Positions 49,251-58,182 of a stretch of DNA of 64,000 nucleotides are shown here, one piece after another; position 1 is the first letter of the stretch; each line of letters opens with the position of its first letter. The notes beneath the pieces were generated by a model. That model saw nothing but the letters and a program-made list of their open reading frames with translations, was not told the DNA's origin and ran no database searches. The stretch is from Mycolicibacterium neworleansense. GTDB taxonomy: Bacteria > Actinomycetota > Actinomycetes > Mycobacteriales > Mycobacteriaceae. The stretch spans positions 2,108,001 through 2,172,000 of the forward strand of contig NZ_CWKH01000001.1 of NCBI RefSeq assembly GCF_001245615.1. Direction: 5' to 3'. A program made the translations under genes and the position numbers.

Positions 49251-49973
49251 TCAGGCCAAGCGCTGAATCGTGACTGTCTGGGTGTCGAGGTGGACGCGTC
49301 CCTCCTCGATGTCGCGGGCAAGGTCGTGGTCGAAAATGTGGTACAGGGTGAGCTGTTCGGGAGTCGTCCCGAGTGACGCCACCTTCATGGCCTGGCGCGC
49401 GGCTTTCTCGATGACCGTCGCCGTGAACATCGCATCAGCCAGATCGGGCCCCAGGGCCACCGCACCGTGTCGGGCCATCAGGGCCGCCTTGCTGCCGCCG
49501 GCCAATACCTCGACCATGTTGTCGCCCAGTTCTTTCGATGCGACGACGCCGAATTTTCCACATCGGATCGGACCGAATCCGGCACGGGTGTACGAGTCGA
49601 TGGTGGCGGTGGGAATATCTCGCTCCGCGGCCGCGAAAACCTGCGAATCCTCGGCATGGGTGTGCACGATGGCGTTGGCATCAGGCCGGGCCGCATAGAT
49701 CGCGAGATGCATCGGCAGTTCCACCGTCGGGTCGGTGAGGGACTCCGGCAGGGTGTTGCCATCGGGGTCGACGACTGCGACATCTTCCGGGCGGACGTCT
49801 TTCCAGCTCCGGATCGGCAGCCGATCCGATGGCGCCGGCAGCGCGTAGATGACGTCGTTTTCCCGGTCGAACACGGTGATGTCACCCGAATCCAGACCTG
49901 TGGTGAGGCCGAGATCGACCATTCGCCAACCGCCGTCGGCCACCGCCACCTTGTAGTCGTGCCGGATCTTCAT
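49251..49973 (-). CDS. Class II aldolase/adducin family enzyme (ketose-phosphate aldolase or epimerase)
   Basis: 240 aa from ATG 49973, which overlaps the kinase stop (ATGA) and has GGAGG five bases upstream. FucA/AraD fold: the catalytic Glu in VELPMHLAIY, zinc ligands HTH in AIVHTHAEDS and His in ARHGAVALG. Family members split L-fuculose or L-rhamnulose 1-phosphate into dihydroxyacetone phosphate and lactaldehyde, or epimerise pentulose 5-phosphates. Coupled translation with the FGGY kinase suggests it acts on that kinase's product. An aldolase is favoured over an epimerase only by context. Confidence 0.88.
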   Translation of the reverse strand: MKIRHDYKVAVADGGWRMVDLGLTTGLDSGDITVFDRENDVIYALPAPSDRLPIRSWKDVRPEDVAVVDPDGNTLPESLTDPTVELPMHLAIYAARPDANAIVHTHAEDSQVFAAAERDIPTATIDSYTRAGFGPIRCGKFGVVASKELGDNMVEVLAGGSKAALMARHGAVALGPDLADAMFTATVIEKAARQAMKVASLGTTPEQLTLYHIFDHDLARDIEEGRVHLDTQTVTIQRLA

Positions 49974-51451
49974 CGCGACCTCCGGGTCAACCCGTGCGAA
50001 ATGGGCACCAGCGCATCGCCGGCCTGCCGCCACAGCTGATATGCCTCTTCATAGATCGCCGACCGCTCACGGTCGGGCACCACCGGCGCATCGAACTGCA
50101 GGAATCGCTCGGCATCGTCGAGGCCGAGCACACCGGCGCCCACACCCGCCAGGATGGCGGCGCCCAGCGAGGCTCCGGGATGGTCACGCACCGGCGCCAA
50201 CTCGGTGCCGAGCACATCTGCGTGGATCTGCTTCCACAGGGTGGACTTGCTGCCACCGTTCGTCACCCTGGCCCGCGACAGCGTGATTCCGGCCGATCGC
50301 ATGACTTCGGCGTTGTGCCGGAACCCGAAGGCGATCGCCTCGAGCACCGAGCGATACATGTCCGCCCCGGTGTGGGCCAGCTCGAGGCCGATGAACGCGC
50401 CGCGCAACTGCGGATCGTGGATCGGCGACTTCTCACCGAGGAAGTAGGGCAGGCACAACACCGCGGCGGGTCGGCGCCCGGCGGCCTCGGCGTCCAGATC
50501 GGTCAACGGCGTTCCGCCGATGAGGGTCTGGAACCACCGGATGAGACTGCCGCTGGTGGCCATACAGCCGTTGGGCAGCCAGGTTCCCTGCCGGGGATGC
50601 GCATCGAGGTACAGGCGCGCGTCGACGATGGGATCGGCACAGGCAGTGAGAATGTCGCCGGCACCGCCCAACTTGATCAACCAGTCACCGGCGGTGTCGA
50701 CGCCGGCCGCGTAGGCCGACAACACATGGTCGGCGCCGCCCACCACCAACGCGACATCAGCCGGCAGACCGGTGGTTTCGGCCATCGATGCACTGATCGT
50801 GCCGATCCGGGTGCCGGGCCGGTACACCTCGCACAGCGACGAGGAAGACAGGTCGACGGCCTCGAGCGCCGGCTCGAAGTGTTTTCCGTCGAGGGTGTAG
50901 AGACCGGACTCCAGTGCCCAGTTCTGCTCGACGTGTGGCGGCGCCCCCAACGCGATCAACACATAGTCGTATGACCCGACCAGATAGCGCGTGGCCGACC
51001 AGCATTCGGGCTCGTTGCGCTGCAACCATCGCACCGTCGGCGCCACGGACTGCTGGGTCAGCGCGGATCCGGTGCGGGACAACATGTCCGCGCCGTCGAT
51101 CACCGCCGACAGCTCGTCGATCTCCCGGGTTGCCCTGGCATCGTTCTGCAGGATGGGCCGGCGCACCGGCTTGAGGTCGGCGTCGAGGCAGATCACGGCG
51201 GGAACCATGCCGGTCGCCGAGACCGCAGCCACCATCGCCGGGTCGATCTCCGATTCGGCAAGAACCTGCCGAATTCCCTCTACCGCGTTGGTAACCCAAG
51301 CCGAGGCGTCCGCCTCGGCATATGCCGGCCCGTCCGAGAAGATCGGCGAGCTCAACGTCGCCTGCGCCACGATCCCGGCAGTTTCGTGCAGCAGAACAGT
51401 TTTGGTTCCGGTGGTGCCGATATCGACGCCGATCAGATAGGTGCCCCGCAA
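49970..51451 (-). CDS. FGGY-family carbohydrate kinase
   Basis: 493 aa from the TTG at 51451 (LRGTYLIGVDIGTTGTK), with AGGAGA upstream; a longer frame exists but residues before this point are not conserved. Two-domain actin-fold sugar kinase: phosphate loop DIGTTGTKTV at 10-20, catalytic Asp in GGADHVLSAYAAG near 240, adenosine motif NGGSKSTLWKQIHADVLG near 405. The family covers xylulokinase, glycerol, ribulose, rhamnulose and erythritol kinases; substrate cannot be read from sequence. It overlaps the aldolase by four bases. Moved as part of the minus operon. Confidence 0.9.
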   Translation of the reverse strand: MRGTYLIGVDIGTTGTKTVLLHETAGIVAQATLSSPIFSDGPAYAEADASAWVTNAVEGIRQVLAESEIDPAMVAAVSATGMVPAVICLDADLKPVRRPILQNDARATREIDELSAVIDGADMLSRTGSALTQQSVAPTVRWLQRNEPECWSATRYLVGSYDYVLIALGAPPHVEQNWALESGLYTLDGKHFEPALEAVDLSSSSLCEVYRPGTRIGTISASMAETTGLPADVALVVGGADHVLSAYAAGVDTAGDWLIKLGGAGDILTACADPIVDARLYLDAHPRQGTWLPNGCMATSGSLIRWFQTLIGGTPLTDLDAEAAGRRPAAVLCLPYFLGEKSPIHDPQLRGAFIGLELAHTGADMYRSVLEAIAFGFRHNAEVMRSAGITLSRARVTNGGSKSTLWKQIHADVLGTELAPVRDHPGASLGAAILAGVGAGVLGLDDAERFLQFDAPVVPDRERSAIYEEAYQLWRQAGDALVPISHGLTRRSR

Positions 51452-51500
51452 AGAACTGTCTCCTGTCCAGAGTTCCCGATGCCAGCGCAACGTGTCGCTG

Positions 51501-51531
51501 ACACTAGCCGACAGTGTGAAGAACTATCAAC
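51501..51531. promoter_or_regulatory. Inverted repeat and DeoR-like motif upstream of the kinase
   Basis: The 86-base gap between the phosphatase stop and kinase start has ACACT-n7-AGTGT (51501-51517) and GTGAA-G-AACTATCAAC (51516-51531). A near copy, GTGAA-AACTGTCAAC, lies upstream of deoR (52415-52429). The shared motif suggests a common repressor acts at both places. Confidence 0.4.
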
Positions 51532-51537
51532 CTTCTG

Positions 51538-52338
51538 TTAACAATTCACGTCATTCGCGTTCGGAGCGGTGACCCGAAGCTCGTCGGCCGGCGACGCCGG
51601 TCGCCGCACCCTCAACCCGGCCTCCTCGGCCACCAGCGCCGCAGCCGCCCAGTCGTACTCGCCGAGATGGCTCTCGACATAGCCGTCCAGCGCGCCTTCG
51701 GCAACGGCACAGATCGCAAGCGCGGCCGATCCGAGGGCCCGGGCGTCGGTGTATCCGGCCATCATCTCGGCGGTCAAGCCACATTGCGCCTGCCGGACCT
51801 CGGCCGAGTAGGCATAGCCCATCCCGAGCAGGCGCGCGGCACCGTCGACCCCGGCGGCCGGCCCGGTCAACCGGTACACGCCCGCGCCGTCGGCCAGCCA
51901 CGCCCCGCCACCCCGGTACGCGTAGTAGGTCTTGCCGAGCACCGGCGCGTCGACCGCACCCGCGAGCCACTGTCCGGTGCGGATACAGACCGCACCCACC
52001 GACGTGGCGTAATACGGGATCCCCCTGGTGAAGTTCGTCGTGCCGTCCAGCGGATCGATGGACCACCGGACACGCGCTCCGTCCGGAGCCGTACCCGGCA
52101 GTTCCTCGCCCGTGACGTGGTCGTTCGGCCTGCGATTGCCCAAGACGGCACGCACCGCGCGCTCGGCGGCGACATCCACGTCGGTGACGAGATCGCCCCG
52201 CTCACCCTTGACCGTCACGCTGGCGCTCCCCCGCGGGCGTGAACGCAGAACCGCCGCGCCCGCGCGCGCCGCCTCCAGGGCCACGTCAGCGAGTTCTGCG
52301 GGTTGCTCAGCCGCGCTGCCGTACTGCTCAGAATCCAT
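51538..52338 (-). CDS. Inositol monophosphatase-family phosphatase
   Basis: 266 aa from ATG 52338 with GAAGAGGT upstream; a longer frame is not supported. Mg-dependent phosphatase fold with all ligands: GEEL near 80, IDPLDGTTNF near 98 and the third Asp in EYDWAAAALVAEEAG near 230. Substrates in the family include inositol phosphates, histidinol phosphate, nucleotide phosphates and fructose bisphosphate. First gene of the minus operon, divergent from deoR. It may remove phosphate from a dead-end or product of the sugar pathway. Confidence 0.88.
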   Translation of the reverse strand: MDSEQYGSAAEQPAELADVALEAARAGAAVLRSRPRGSASVTVKGERGDLVTDVDVAAERAVRAVLGNRRPNDHVTGEELPGTAPDGARVRWSIDPLDGTTNFTRGIPYYATSVGAVCIRTGQWLAGAVDAPVLGKTYYAYRGGGAWLADGAGVYRLTGPAAGVDGAARLLGMGYAYSAEVRQAQCGLTAEMMAGYTDARALGSAALAICAVAEGALDGYVESHLGEYDWAAAALVAEEAGLRVRRPASPADELRVTAPNANDVNC

Positions 52339-52374
52339 TTCTGTTACCTCTTCCCATCTCACACCCGGCTATGT

Positions 52375-52387
52375 TAAACATTAACGA
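52375..52387. promoter_or_regulatory. GTTAA-n3-TTAAC palindrome between phosphatase and DeoR gene
   Basis: A 13-bp palindrome in the 120-base divergent region. On the minus strand it overlaps a TAACAT -10-like element for the phosphatase operon. AT-rich palindromes are typical DeoR-type operators. A weak TTGAAA (52402-52407) could be the deoR -35. Binding is inferred. Confidence 0.4.
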
Positions 52388-52414
52388 CATTCGTCCTTGA
52401 GTTGAAACATCACA

Positions 52415-52429
52415 GTGAAAACTGTCAAC
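52415..52429. promoter_or_regulatory. Second copy of GTGAA-AACTGTCAAC motif upstream of deoR
   Basis: Near-identical to the element before the kinase gene (51516-51531), at about 30 bases before the deoR start. Two copies in the same locus, both in non-coding gaps, support an operator of the local DeoR repressor. Confidence 0.4.
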
Positions 52430-52458
52430 TATTCACACATTGTCACAGGGGGTTGCCG

Positions 52459-53229
52459 ATGTCAGTCGAAGAGCGAAGAGCCCTGATCGAAGAGCGGCTG
52501 CGGACTGACGGCGAAGTGGACTTCGCCTCGTTGGCCGAGATGTTCGAGGTCTCGGAGATGACGATTCGGCGCGACATCGATGTTCTCGAAGCCCAAGGTG
52601 CGGTTCGCCGGGTGCGCGGCGGTGCGATTGCCTACTCGCACAAGTCCGAGGAGCCCGCATTCGGGACCCGCGTGGAGTCGGCCACCGCCGAGAAGGCGCA
52701 TATCGCAGCCGCCGCCGTCGAGTTGCTGGAACCACACGAGACCGTCATCATCGACAGCGGCAGCACCGCACTGGCCGTGGCGCACCAGATCCGTGGCCGC
52801 GGACTCGGTTTGACCGTGATCACGCCGAGCGTGCTTGCCGCACTCGAACTCGTCGACGAACCCAACACCACCGTCTTCCTCACCGGCGGCCGAATGAGAC
52901 CGGGCGAGCTCAGCCTCATCGGTTCCGACGCCCAGGCGACCTACCGGCGCTACAACTGCGACACCTATGTCATGGGTGTAGCCGGTGTCGATGCCAAGCG
53001 CGGACTCACCGATTACCACAGCGAGGAAAGCGACGTTAAACGTGCGGCCATGGAGTCCGCCGACCGCGTCATCCTCGCTGTCGACTCCAGCAAGCTCGGA
53101 CGCGTACAGCTGGTCAATATCGCGCCACTGAGCGCGGTGAACACGATCGTGACGGACGGTCCGCACGACGGCCCGGTACTGGAGGCCGCCCGACAGCAAG
53201 GCATCGACGTGCGTGTCGCGCACGAGTGA
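52459..53229 (+). CDS. DeoR-family transcriptional repressor
   Basis: 256 aa from ATG 52459 with CAGGGGG upstream. N-terminal DeoR helix-turn-helix (VDFASLAEMFEVSEMTIRRDIDVLEAQGAVRRVRGG) and C-terminal phosphosugar-sensing DeoRC domain (VIIDSGSTALAVAHQI, GAAGVDAKRGLTDYHSEESDVKRA). DeoR regulators usually sense phosphorylated sugar intermediates. It opens the plus operon and faces the minus operon, so it most likely represses both. Confidence 0.92.
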   Translation: MSVEERRALIEERLRTDGEVDFASLAEMFEVSEMTIRRDIDVLEAQGAVRRVRGGAIAYSHKSEEPAFGTRVESATAEKAHIAAAAVELLEPHETVIIDSGSTALAVAHQIRGRGLGLTVITPSVLAALELVDEPNTTVFLTGGRMRPGELSLIGSDAQATYRRYNCDTYVMGVAGVDAKRGLTDYHSEESDVKRAAMESADRVILAVDSSKLGRVQLVNIAPLSAVNTIVTDGPHDGPVLEAARQQGIDVRVAHE

Positions 53230-53270
53230 CCTCGTCGGCCCCATCGATCACAGTGAGAGAAGGAAGAGCA

Positions 53271-54044
53271 TTGGCGAAGACAGTCGTAGTGACGGGCGCG
53301 GGATCCGGCATCGGTAAGGCCATGGTGACCGAATTGGCGCGCCGGGGGTGGCAGGTCGTCGTGACCGACGTCGACGAGCAGGCGGCCAAAGCCTGTGCCG
53401 AACAACTCGATACCGCGGCCGGCCAGCACCACGAACACCTGCAGCTCGACGTGACCGACCCGGCCGGTGCGGCCAGGGTGGCCGATGACGTCGCCGACCG
53501 CCTCGGGCTGGACGCCTGGGTGAGCAACGCCGGCATCTCGTTCATGGAGCGCTTCCTGGACATGCCGCTGGACCGGGTCGAGAAGACCTTCGACATCAAC
53601 CTCAAGGGCGTGTTCATCTGTGGTCAGGCCGCAGCCCGGGCAATGGTCCGCACCAAGAGCAAGGGCACCATCGTCAACACCGCCTCGATGGGTGGCAAGC
53701 AGGGCCGGGTTCCGTTCCTCAGTGACTACATCGCATCCAAATTCGGCGTCATCGGACTGACCCAGTCGATGGCCTATGAGCTGGCCGAGCACGGCATCAC
53801 CGTCAACAGCATCTGCCCCGGGTATGTCGCCACGCCGATGCAGGAACGCGAACTCGAGTGGGAGGCCTCGTTGCGGGGCACGACCGCCGAAGCGGTGAAA
53901 CAGATGTGGATCGATGACACCCCGCTCGGACGTGTCGAGCAGCCCGAGGACATCGCCAAGGCGCTGACCTTCCTGCTTTCCGAGGACGCCCGGTTCATCA
54001 CCGGCGAGGCACTTGCCGTCAACGGCGGCGCCTTCATGGATTGA
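53271..54044 (+). CDS. Short-chain dehydrogenase/reductase (polyol or acetoin dehydrogenase-like), first
   Basis: 257 aa from the TTG at 53271 with GGAAGAG upstream; a GTG at 53226 overlapping the deoR stop is an alternative. Classical SDR: cofactor TGAGSGIG near 10, NAG near 90, catalytic Ser in TASMGG and YIASK near 150. The acidic VTDVDE after strand 2 indicates NAD. Closest by eye to butanediol/sorbitol/threitol dehydrogenases. It presumably oxidises the imported polyol to a ketose. Confidence 0.88.
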   Translation: MAKTVVVTGAGSGIGKAMVTELARRGWQVVVTDVDEQAAKACAEQLDTAAGQHHEHLQLDVTDPAGAARVADDVADRLGLDAWVSNAGISFMERFLDMPLDRVEKTFDINLKGVFICGQAAARAMVRTKSKGTIVNTASMGGKQGRVPFLSDYIASKFGVIGLTQSMAYELAEHGITVNSICPGYVATPMQERELEWEASLRGTTAEAVKQMWIDDTPLGRVEQPEDIAKALTFLLSEDARFITGEALAVNGGAFMD

Positions 54045-54076
54045 TCACCCACCGAATCAACAGGATTGGAAGGGAT

Positions 54077-55375
54077 ATGGCAGGAACAAGAAAGTGGTTG
54101 TCCTCCGTCGCCGCGCTGTTAGGGGCGACCACATTGGCGCTCGCGGGCTGTTCGAGTTCCGGCCCGGCAAGCGAAAGCGGAAGCGGCGCAGGTGACATTC
54201 CCGCTGACCATGCCGGCACCGTGAAGATCCTCATGGAGGACGAACACGACACCGAAGCGGTCGAATCGCTGCTCGACGGCTTCAAGACGGCGTATCCGAA
54301 CATCAACGTCGAAATCGAGAAGCTTGCCTACGACTCGATGCGCGACAAGCTGGTGGCGTCGTTCCAAGCTCCGCAGGGCACGTACGACCTGATCATGATC
54401 GACAACCCGTGGACCGACGACTTCGTCAACGCCGGATTCCTGGCGCCACTGGACAGCCGGATCGAGACGGCCGGCAAGCTCGACTACGCCGACTTCTACC
54501 CGTCTCTGCGCGGGGTCAACGAGATCGACGGATCCACCTACGGCATCCCGATGTACAACTACGCGCAGGGCTACATCTACCGCGACGACCTGCTGCAGCA
54601 GGCCGGCCTGTCAGTGCCGACCAACCTCGACGAGCTGGTGACGACCGTCAACAAGCTGACGACACCGCAACACGCCGGCATCGCTCATAGCCCGCAGCGC
54701 GGCTACAAGATCCTGGAGGAATGGTCGAGCTGGTATGCCGCGGCCGGTGGGTCGATGTTCGACAAGGACGGCAATCCGACGATCGACACCCCGGAAGCCC
54801 ACAAGGCGCTTCAGGTCTACATCGACACCTTGAAGTCGGCCTCTCCGCCCAACAGCGTCAACTGGGCACAGGACGAGACCATCCGGTCGTTGTCCTCCGG
54901 CGGATCGGCGTCCATCGTCGGATACAACTGGCTGACGTCGAGCCTCAACTCGCCCGAATCCGGTGAGCTGGCCGGCAAGTTCAAGCTGGCACCGATGCCG
55001 GGCGGCCGTGGCGCATTGGGCGTCTGGTCCTGGGCTATCCCGGCCAACTCCAAGGACTCCGACTCCGCCTGGGCGTTCATCTCCTGGATCACCGACAAGG
55101 ACACCGACAAGCAGCGAGTGATGCACGGCGGTGCGCCCACCCGGATCTCGACGGTCGCAGACCCAGAGGTCCGCAAGTCGGGCAACGGTGAAAGCTACTT
55201 CGCCGCGGTGGACGAAATTCTCAAGAACACCGTCCCGTTCGCGCAGGGGCCCAACGCCGAACAGATGGTGCAGGAGGTCGGCACCCAGCTCAACGAAGCG
55301 GTGATCGGCGCCAAGTCCATCGATCAGGCACTGACCGACGCGCAGGCCGCGGCCAACCAGATCACGGGACGCTGA
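54077..55375 (+). CDS. ABC transporter sugar-binding lipoprotein (family 1)
   Basis: 432 aa from ATG 54077 with GGAAGGG upstream. Signal and lipobox LALAGC (Cys about 24) mean it is lipid-anchored outside the membrane. MalE-type fold: AYPNINVEIEKLAYDSM, DNPWTDDFVNAGFLAPLD, YGIPMYNYAQGYIYRDDLL and WAIPANSKDSDSAWAFISWI. It captures the substrate for the following permeases. Substrate unknown; aromatic residues (Trp, Tyr) in the pocket region fit a carbohydrate. Confidence 0.93.
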   Translation: MAGTRKWLSSVAALLGATTLALAGCSSSGPASESGSGAGDIPADHAGTVKILMEDEHDTEAVESLLDGFKTAYPNINVEIEKLAYDSMRDKLVASFQAPQGTYDLIMIDNPWTDDFVNAGFLAPLDSRIETAGKLDYADFYPSLRGVNEIDGSTYGIPMYNYAQGYIYRDDLLQQAGLSVPTNLDELVTTVNKLTTPQHAGIAHSPQRGYKILEEWSSWYAAAGGSMFDKDGNPTIDTPEAHKALQVYIDTLKSASPPNSVNWAQDETIRSLSSGGSASIVGYNWLTSSLNSPESGELAGKFKLAPMPGGRGALGVWSWAIPANSKDSDSAWAFISWITDKDTDKQRVMHGGAPTRISTVADPEVRKSGNGESYFAAVDEILKNTVPFAQGPNAEQMVQEVGTQLNEAVIGAKSIDQALTDAQAAANQITGR

Positions 55376-55436
55376 CCCGGTTTCCGCGGAGCGCTCCCCC
55401 TCCAGCGCTCCGCGGAAACCGCCGAGAGAGAGCACA

Positions 55437-56285
55437 ATGAGAAGGTTTCGCTACGGCATGATGGCGCCGTTCGCAACGGTATTCGCCGTTGCCATCGGTT
55501 TCCCGTTGGTGTACGCCGTGTATCTGAGCTTTGTCGACAAGAAGCTGACCTCGCAGCGACCGGCGCAATTCGTCGGAATCGACAACTACACCAAGGCTTT
55601 TCAGGGAAAATTCATCGGCTCGCTGGGCGTGACGGCGACCTATGTGGTGATCGCGGTTGTTGCCGAACTGGTGCTCGCACTGCTCATCGCACTGGCGCTG
55701 CAGCGGCAGCGCTGGATGAAAGACCTGACCCGCTCGGTCCTGCTGATCCCGATGTTCATCACCCCGATCGCCGTCGCACTGGTATTCCGGTTCCTGCTCA
55801 ACAGCCAACTCGGCGTGATACCCAGCGCATTGCACAAGGTCGGTATCGACCACGATTTCTTCGGCTCCGGCTCGGCGCTGTTCACGCTCATCGCCATCGA
55901 TGTGTGGCAATGGACCCCGTTTCTGGTGCTGCTGTTGGTGGCCGGTCTGGAGTCGATGCCCAAGCAACCGCTCGAAGCCGCCAAGGTCGACGGGGCCAGC
56001 GGTCTGTACACCCTGTTCCGGGTCACCTTGCCGTTGCTGTCACCGGTGCTGACCGTCGCGGTCATGCTGCGTGCGCTCGATGCGCTGAAAGTATTCGAAT
56101 ACGTCTATGCCACCACGCGAGGCGGCCCCGGCACCGAAACGGAGACCATCCAGTACCTGATGTACCAGACCGGGATTCAGTTCTTCCGGCTCGGCGAGGC
56201 GAGCGCCATGGCATGCCTCGTGCTGGCGTTCGTGCTGGCTGTCATCGTCGTCGTCTACCGCCGAATGGAGAAGTCCGCAGCATGA
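55437..56285 (+). CDS. ABC sugar transporter permease 1 (MalF-like)
   Basis: 282 aa, about six membrane helices. The EAA loop that docks on the ATPase is EAAKVDGASGLYTLFRVTLPLLSP. GFPLVYAVYLSFVDKK opens the protein. The stop overlaps the start of the second permease (ATGA). Confidence 0.94.
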   Translation: MRRFRYGMMAPFATVFAVAIGFPLVYAVYLSFVDKKLTSQRPAQFVGIDNYTKAFQGKFIGSLGVTATYVVIAVVAELVLALLIALALQRQRWMKDLTRSVLLIPMFITPIAVALVFRFLLNSQLGVIPSALHKVGIDHDFFGSGSALFTLIAIDVWQWTPFLVLLLVAGLESMPKQPLEAAKVDGASGLYTLFRVTLPLLSPVLTVAVMLRALDALKVFEYVYATTRGGPGTETETIQYLMYQTGIQFFRLGEASAMACLVLAFVLAVIVVVYRRMEKSAA

Positions 56286-57103
56286 GTGACTTTCGGCGCA
56301 AGTCCTTCGGCGCGCTGCGCATCGGGTTCCTCCTCGCCGGCGTCGCCATCGTCGTCCTGCCGTTGGCGTGGATCGCGCTCGCCAGCTTCAAGACGCCGGG
56401 ACAACTCAACGATCCGTGGCTCATCGCGTTCACACCGTCGATGGACAACTGGAATCAGGTGCTCGACAGCACGATCGTCAGCGCCGTCATCCGGAGTGCC
56501 ATCGTCGCGTTCGTGACGGTGGGTGTCAGCATCACGGTGGGCAGCATGGCCGCCTACTCCATCAGCCGCTACAAGACCGGTGGTTCGGCAACGAGATTCG
56601 GCATGCTCGCCGCGCAGGTACTACCGCCGGCGGTCCTGGTGTTCCCCTTCCTCACCGCCGGGTACGCGATGAATCTCAGCGGAACGCTGATCCCGGTCAT
56701 CTTCGCCCACATCAGTTTCGTGCTGCCGTTCGTCACCTGGTTCCTGATCGGGCTGTGGGAAGCGGTTCCCCGGTCCCTGGAGGAGCAGGCCCTCGTCGAC
56801 GGACTCACCCGGTTCGCCGCCTTCCGCAAGGTGATGATTCCCCAGGTCTATCCGGGCATCGGCGCCTCCGCGATCTTCGGCTTCATCCTGTCCTGGAATG
56901 ACATGTTCTACGGGCTCATCCTGGCTCCGAACAACAACCAGCTGCTGCCGGTGGCCATCTCGTCGTTCAATACGTTCCGCGGCGTCGACCTCGGCTCGAT
57001 GAGCGCCGCCATCATCATCTCGATCGTTCCGGTCATCATCGCGGCATTCTTCGTGCAGCGACGCCTGATCCAAGGCATGGGCGGCGGAGCCGTCAAGTTC
57101 TAG
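56282..57103 (+). CDS. ABC sugar transporter permease 2 (MalG-like)
   Basis: 273 aa, ATG at 56282. Six membrane helices and the EAA motif EEQALVDGLTRFAAFRKVMIPQVYPGI. Forms the channel with the preceding permease. FKTPGQLNDPWLIAF is the usual periplasmic segment after helix 1. Confidence 0.94.
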   Translation: MSDFRRKSFGALRIGFLLAGVAIVVLPLAWIALASFKTPGQLNDPWLIAFTPSMDNWNQVLDSTIVSAVIRSAIVAFVTVGVSITVGSMAAYSISRYKTGGSATRFGMLAAQVLPPAVLVFPFLTAGYAMNLSGTLIPVIFAHISFVLPFVTWFLIGLWEAVPRSLEEQALVDGLTRFAAFRKVMIPQVYPGIGASAIFGFILSWNDMFYGLILAPNNNQLLPVAISSFNTFRGVDLGSMSAAIIISIVPVIIAAFFVQRRLIQGMGGGAVKF

Positions 57104-57128
57104 CCGCTTCGGCAATTTTGGAGATCAC

Positions 57129-58181
57129 ATGGCAACAATCACCTTCCGCGATGTGTGCAAGGACTACGGTCACCTGCGCATCGTCGACAACCTCAACCTC
57201 GACCTGCCCGACGGTTCGATGACCGTCCTGGTGGGTCCGTCAGGGTGTGGGAAGTCGACGTCCCTGCGCATGCTGGCCGGACTGGAACCGATCAGTTCCG
57301 GCGACATCTTCATCGGCGAGCGCAATGTCACCCACGTCGACACCAGAGACCGCGACATCGCGATGGTGTTCCAGAACTACGCGCTCTACCCACATCTGAA
57401 TGTGCTGGGCAACATCGCCTTCCCGTTGCGCGCCAAGAAGGTCAAGAAGGCCGAGGCTCACCGACGCGCCCGCGAGGTTGCCGAGTCGATCGGACTCGGC
57501 AGCCTGCTCGATCGGCGGCCCAAGGACCTCAGCGGTGGTCAGCAGCAGCGGGTCGCGATCGCCCGCGCCATCGTCCGGGAGCCGTCGGTGTTCTTGTTCG
57601 ACGAACCGTTGAGCAATCTCGACGCCAAACTGCGGGTGGAAACCCGCACCGAGCTATTGCACATCCAGCGTCGGCTGGGTATCACCTCGTTCTACGTCAC
57701 GCATGACCAGGAAGAGGCGATGACGCTGTCGGATCGTATGGTCGTGATGAGGGAAGGCAGCGTGGCGCAGGCCGGCACCCCCCTGGAGGTGTATTCGAAG
57801 CCGGCGGACACCTTTGTCGCCGCTTTCGTCGGGTCTCCGAAGATGAACTTGATCCCCGGATCCAACGAAACCGGTGGATTCCGAACCGAATCCGGTCTGC
57901 ACCTTGACCTGACCGCCCCGAGCAGCGGTCCCGTGGTACTCGGCGTGCGGCCGGACGACCTGCTGCTCACCCCTGCAGCGGAAGCCACCGCCACCGTGAC
58001 TCTGGTTGAACTGCTTGGACCGCGTGCCATCGTCACCGTCGCGACCGGCGATGTAGAGCTGACGGCGGTGGCCGAGGTCTCACGCCTCAGCGGTGTCACC
58101 CCCGGTGCTGCCGTCAGCTTGCAAGTGCGGCCCGACAGCGCACACTACTTCGATCATTCGACCGGAAAGCGAATCAACTGA
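57129..58181 (+). CDS. ABC sugar transporter ATPase (MsmK/UgpC type)
   Basis: 350 aa. Walker A GPSGCGKST near 38-46, Q-loop VFQNYALYPHL, signature LSGGQQQRVAIARAI, Walker B FLFDEPLSNLD, switch His in VTHDQEEAM. The C-terminal 110 residues are a TOBE/OB regulatory domain (GVRPDDLLL). Complete transporter: this genome cluster does not rely on a shared ATPase. Confidence 0.95.
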   Translation: MATITFRDVCKDYGHLRIVDNLNLDLPDGSMTVLVGPSGCGKSTSLRMLAGLEPISSGDIFIGERNVTHVDTRDRDIAMVFQNYALYPHLNVLGNIAFPLRAKKVKKAEAHRRAREVAESIGLGSLLDRRPKDLSGGQQQRVAIARAIVREPSVFLFDEPLSNLDAKLRVETRTELLHIQRRLGITSFYVTHDQEEAMTLSDRMVVMREGSVAQAGTPLEVYSKPADTFVAAFVGSPKMNLIPGSNETGGFRTESGLHLDLTAPSSGPVVLGVRPDDLLLTPAAEATATVTLVELLGPRAIVTVATGDVELTAVAEVSRLSGVTPGAAVSLQVRPDSAHYFDHSTGKRIN

Positions 58182-58182
58182 G

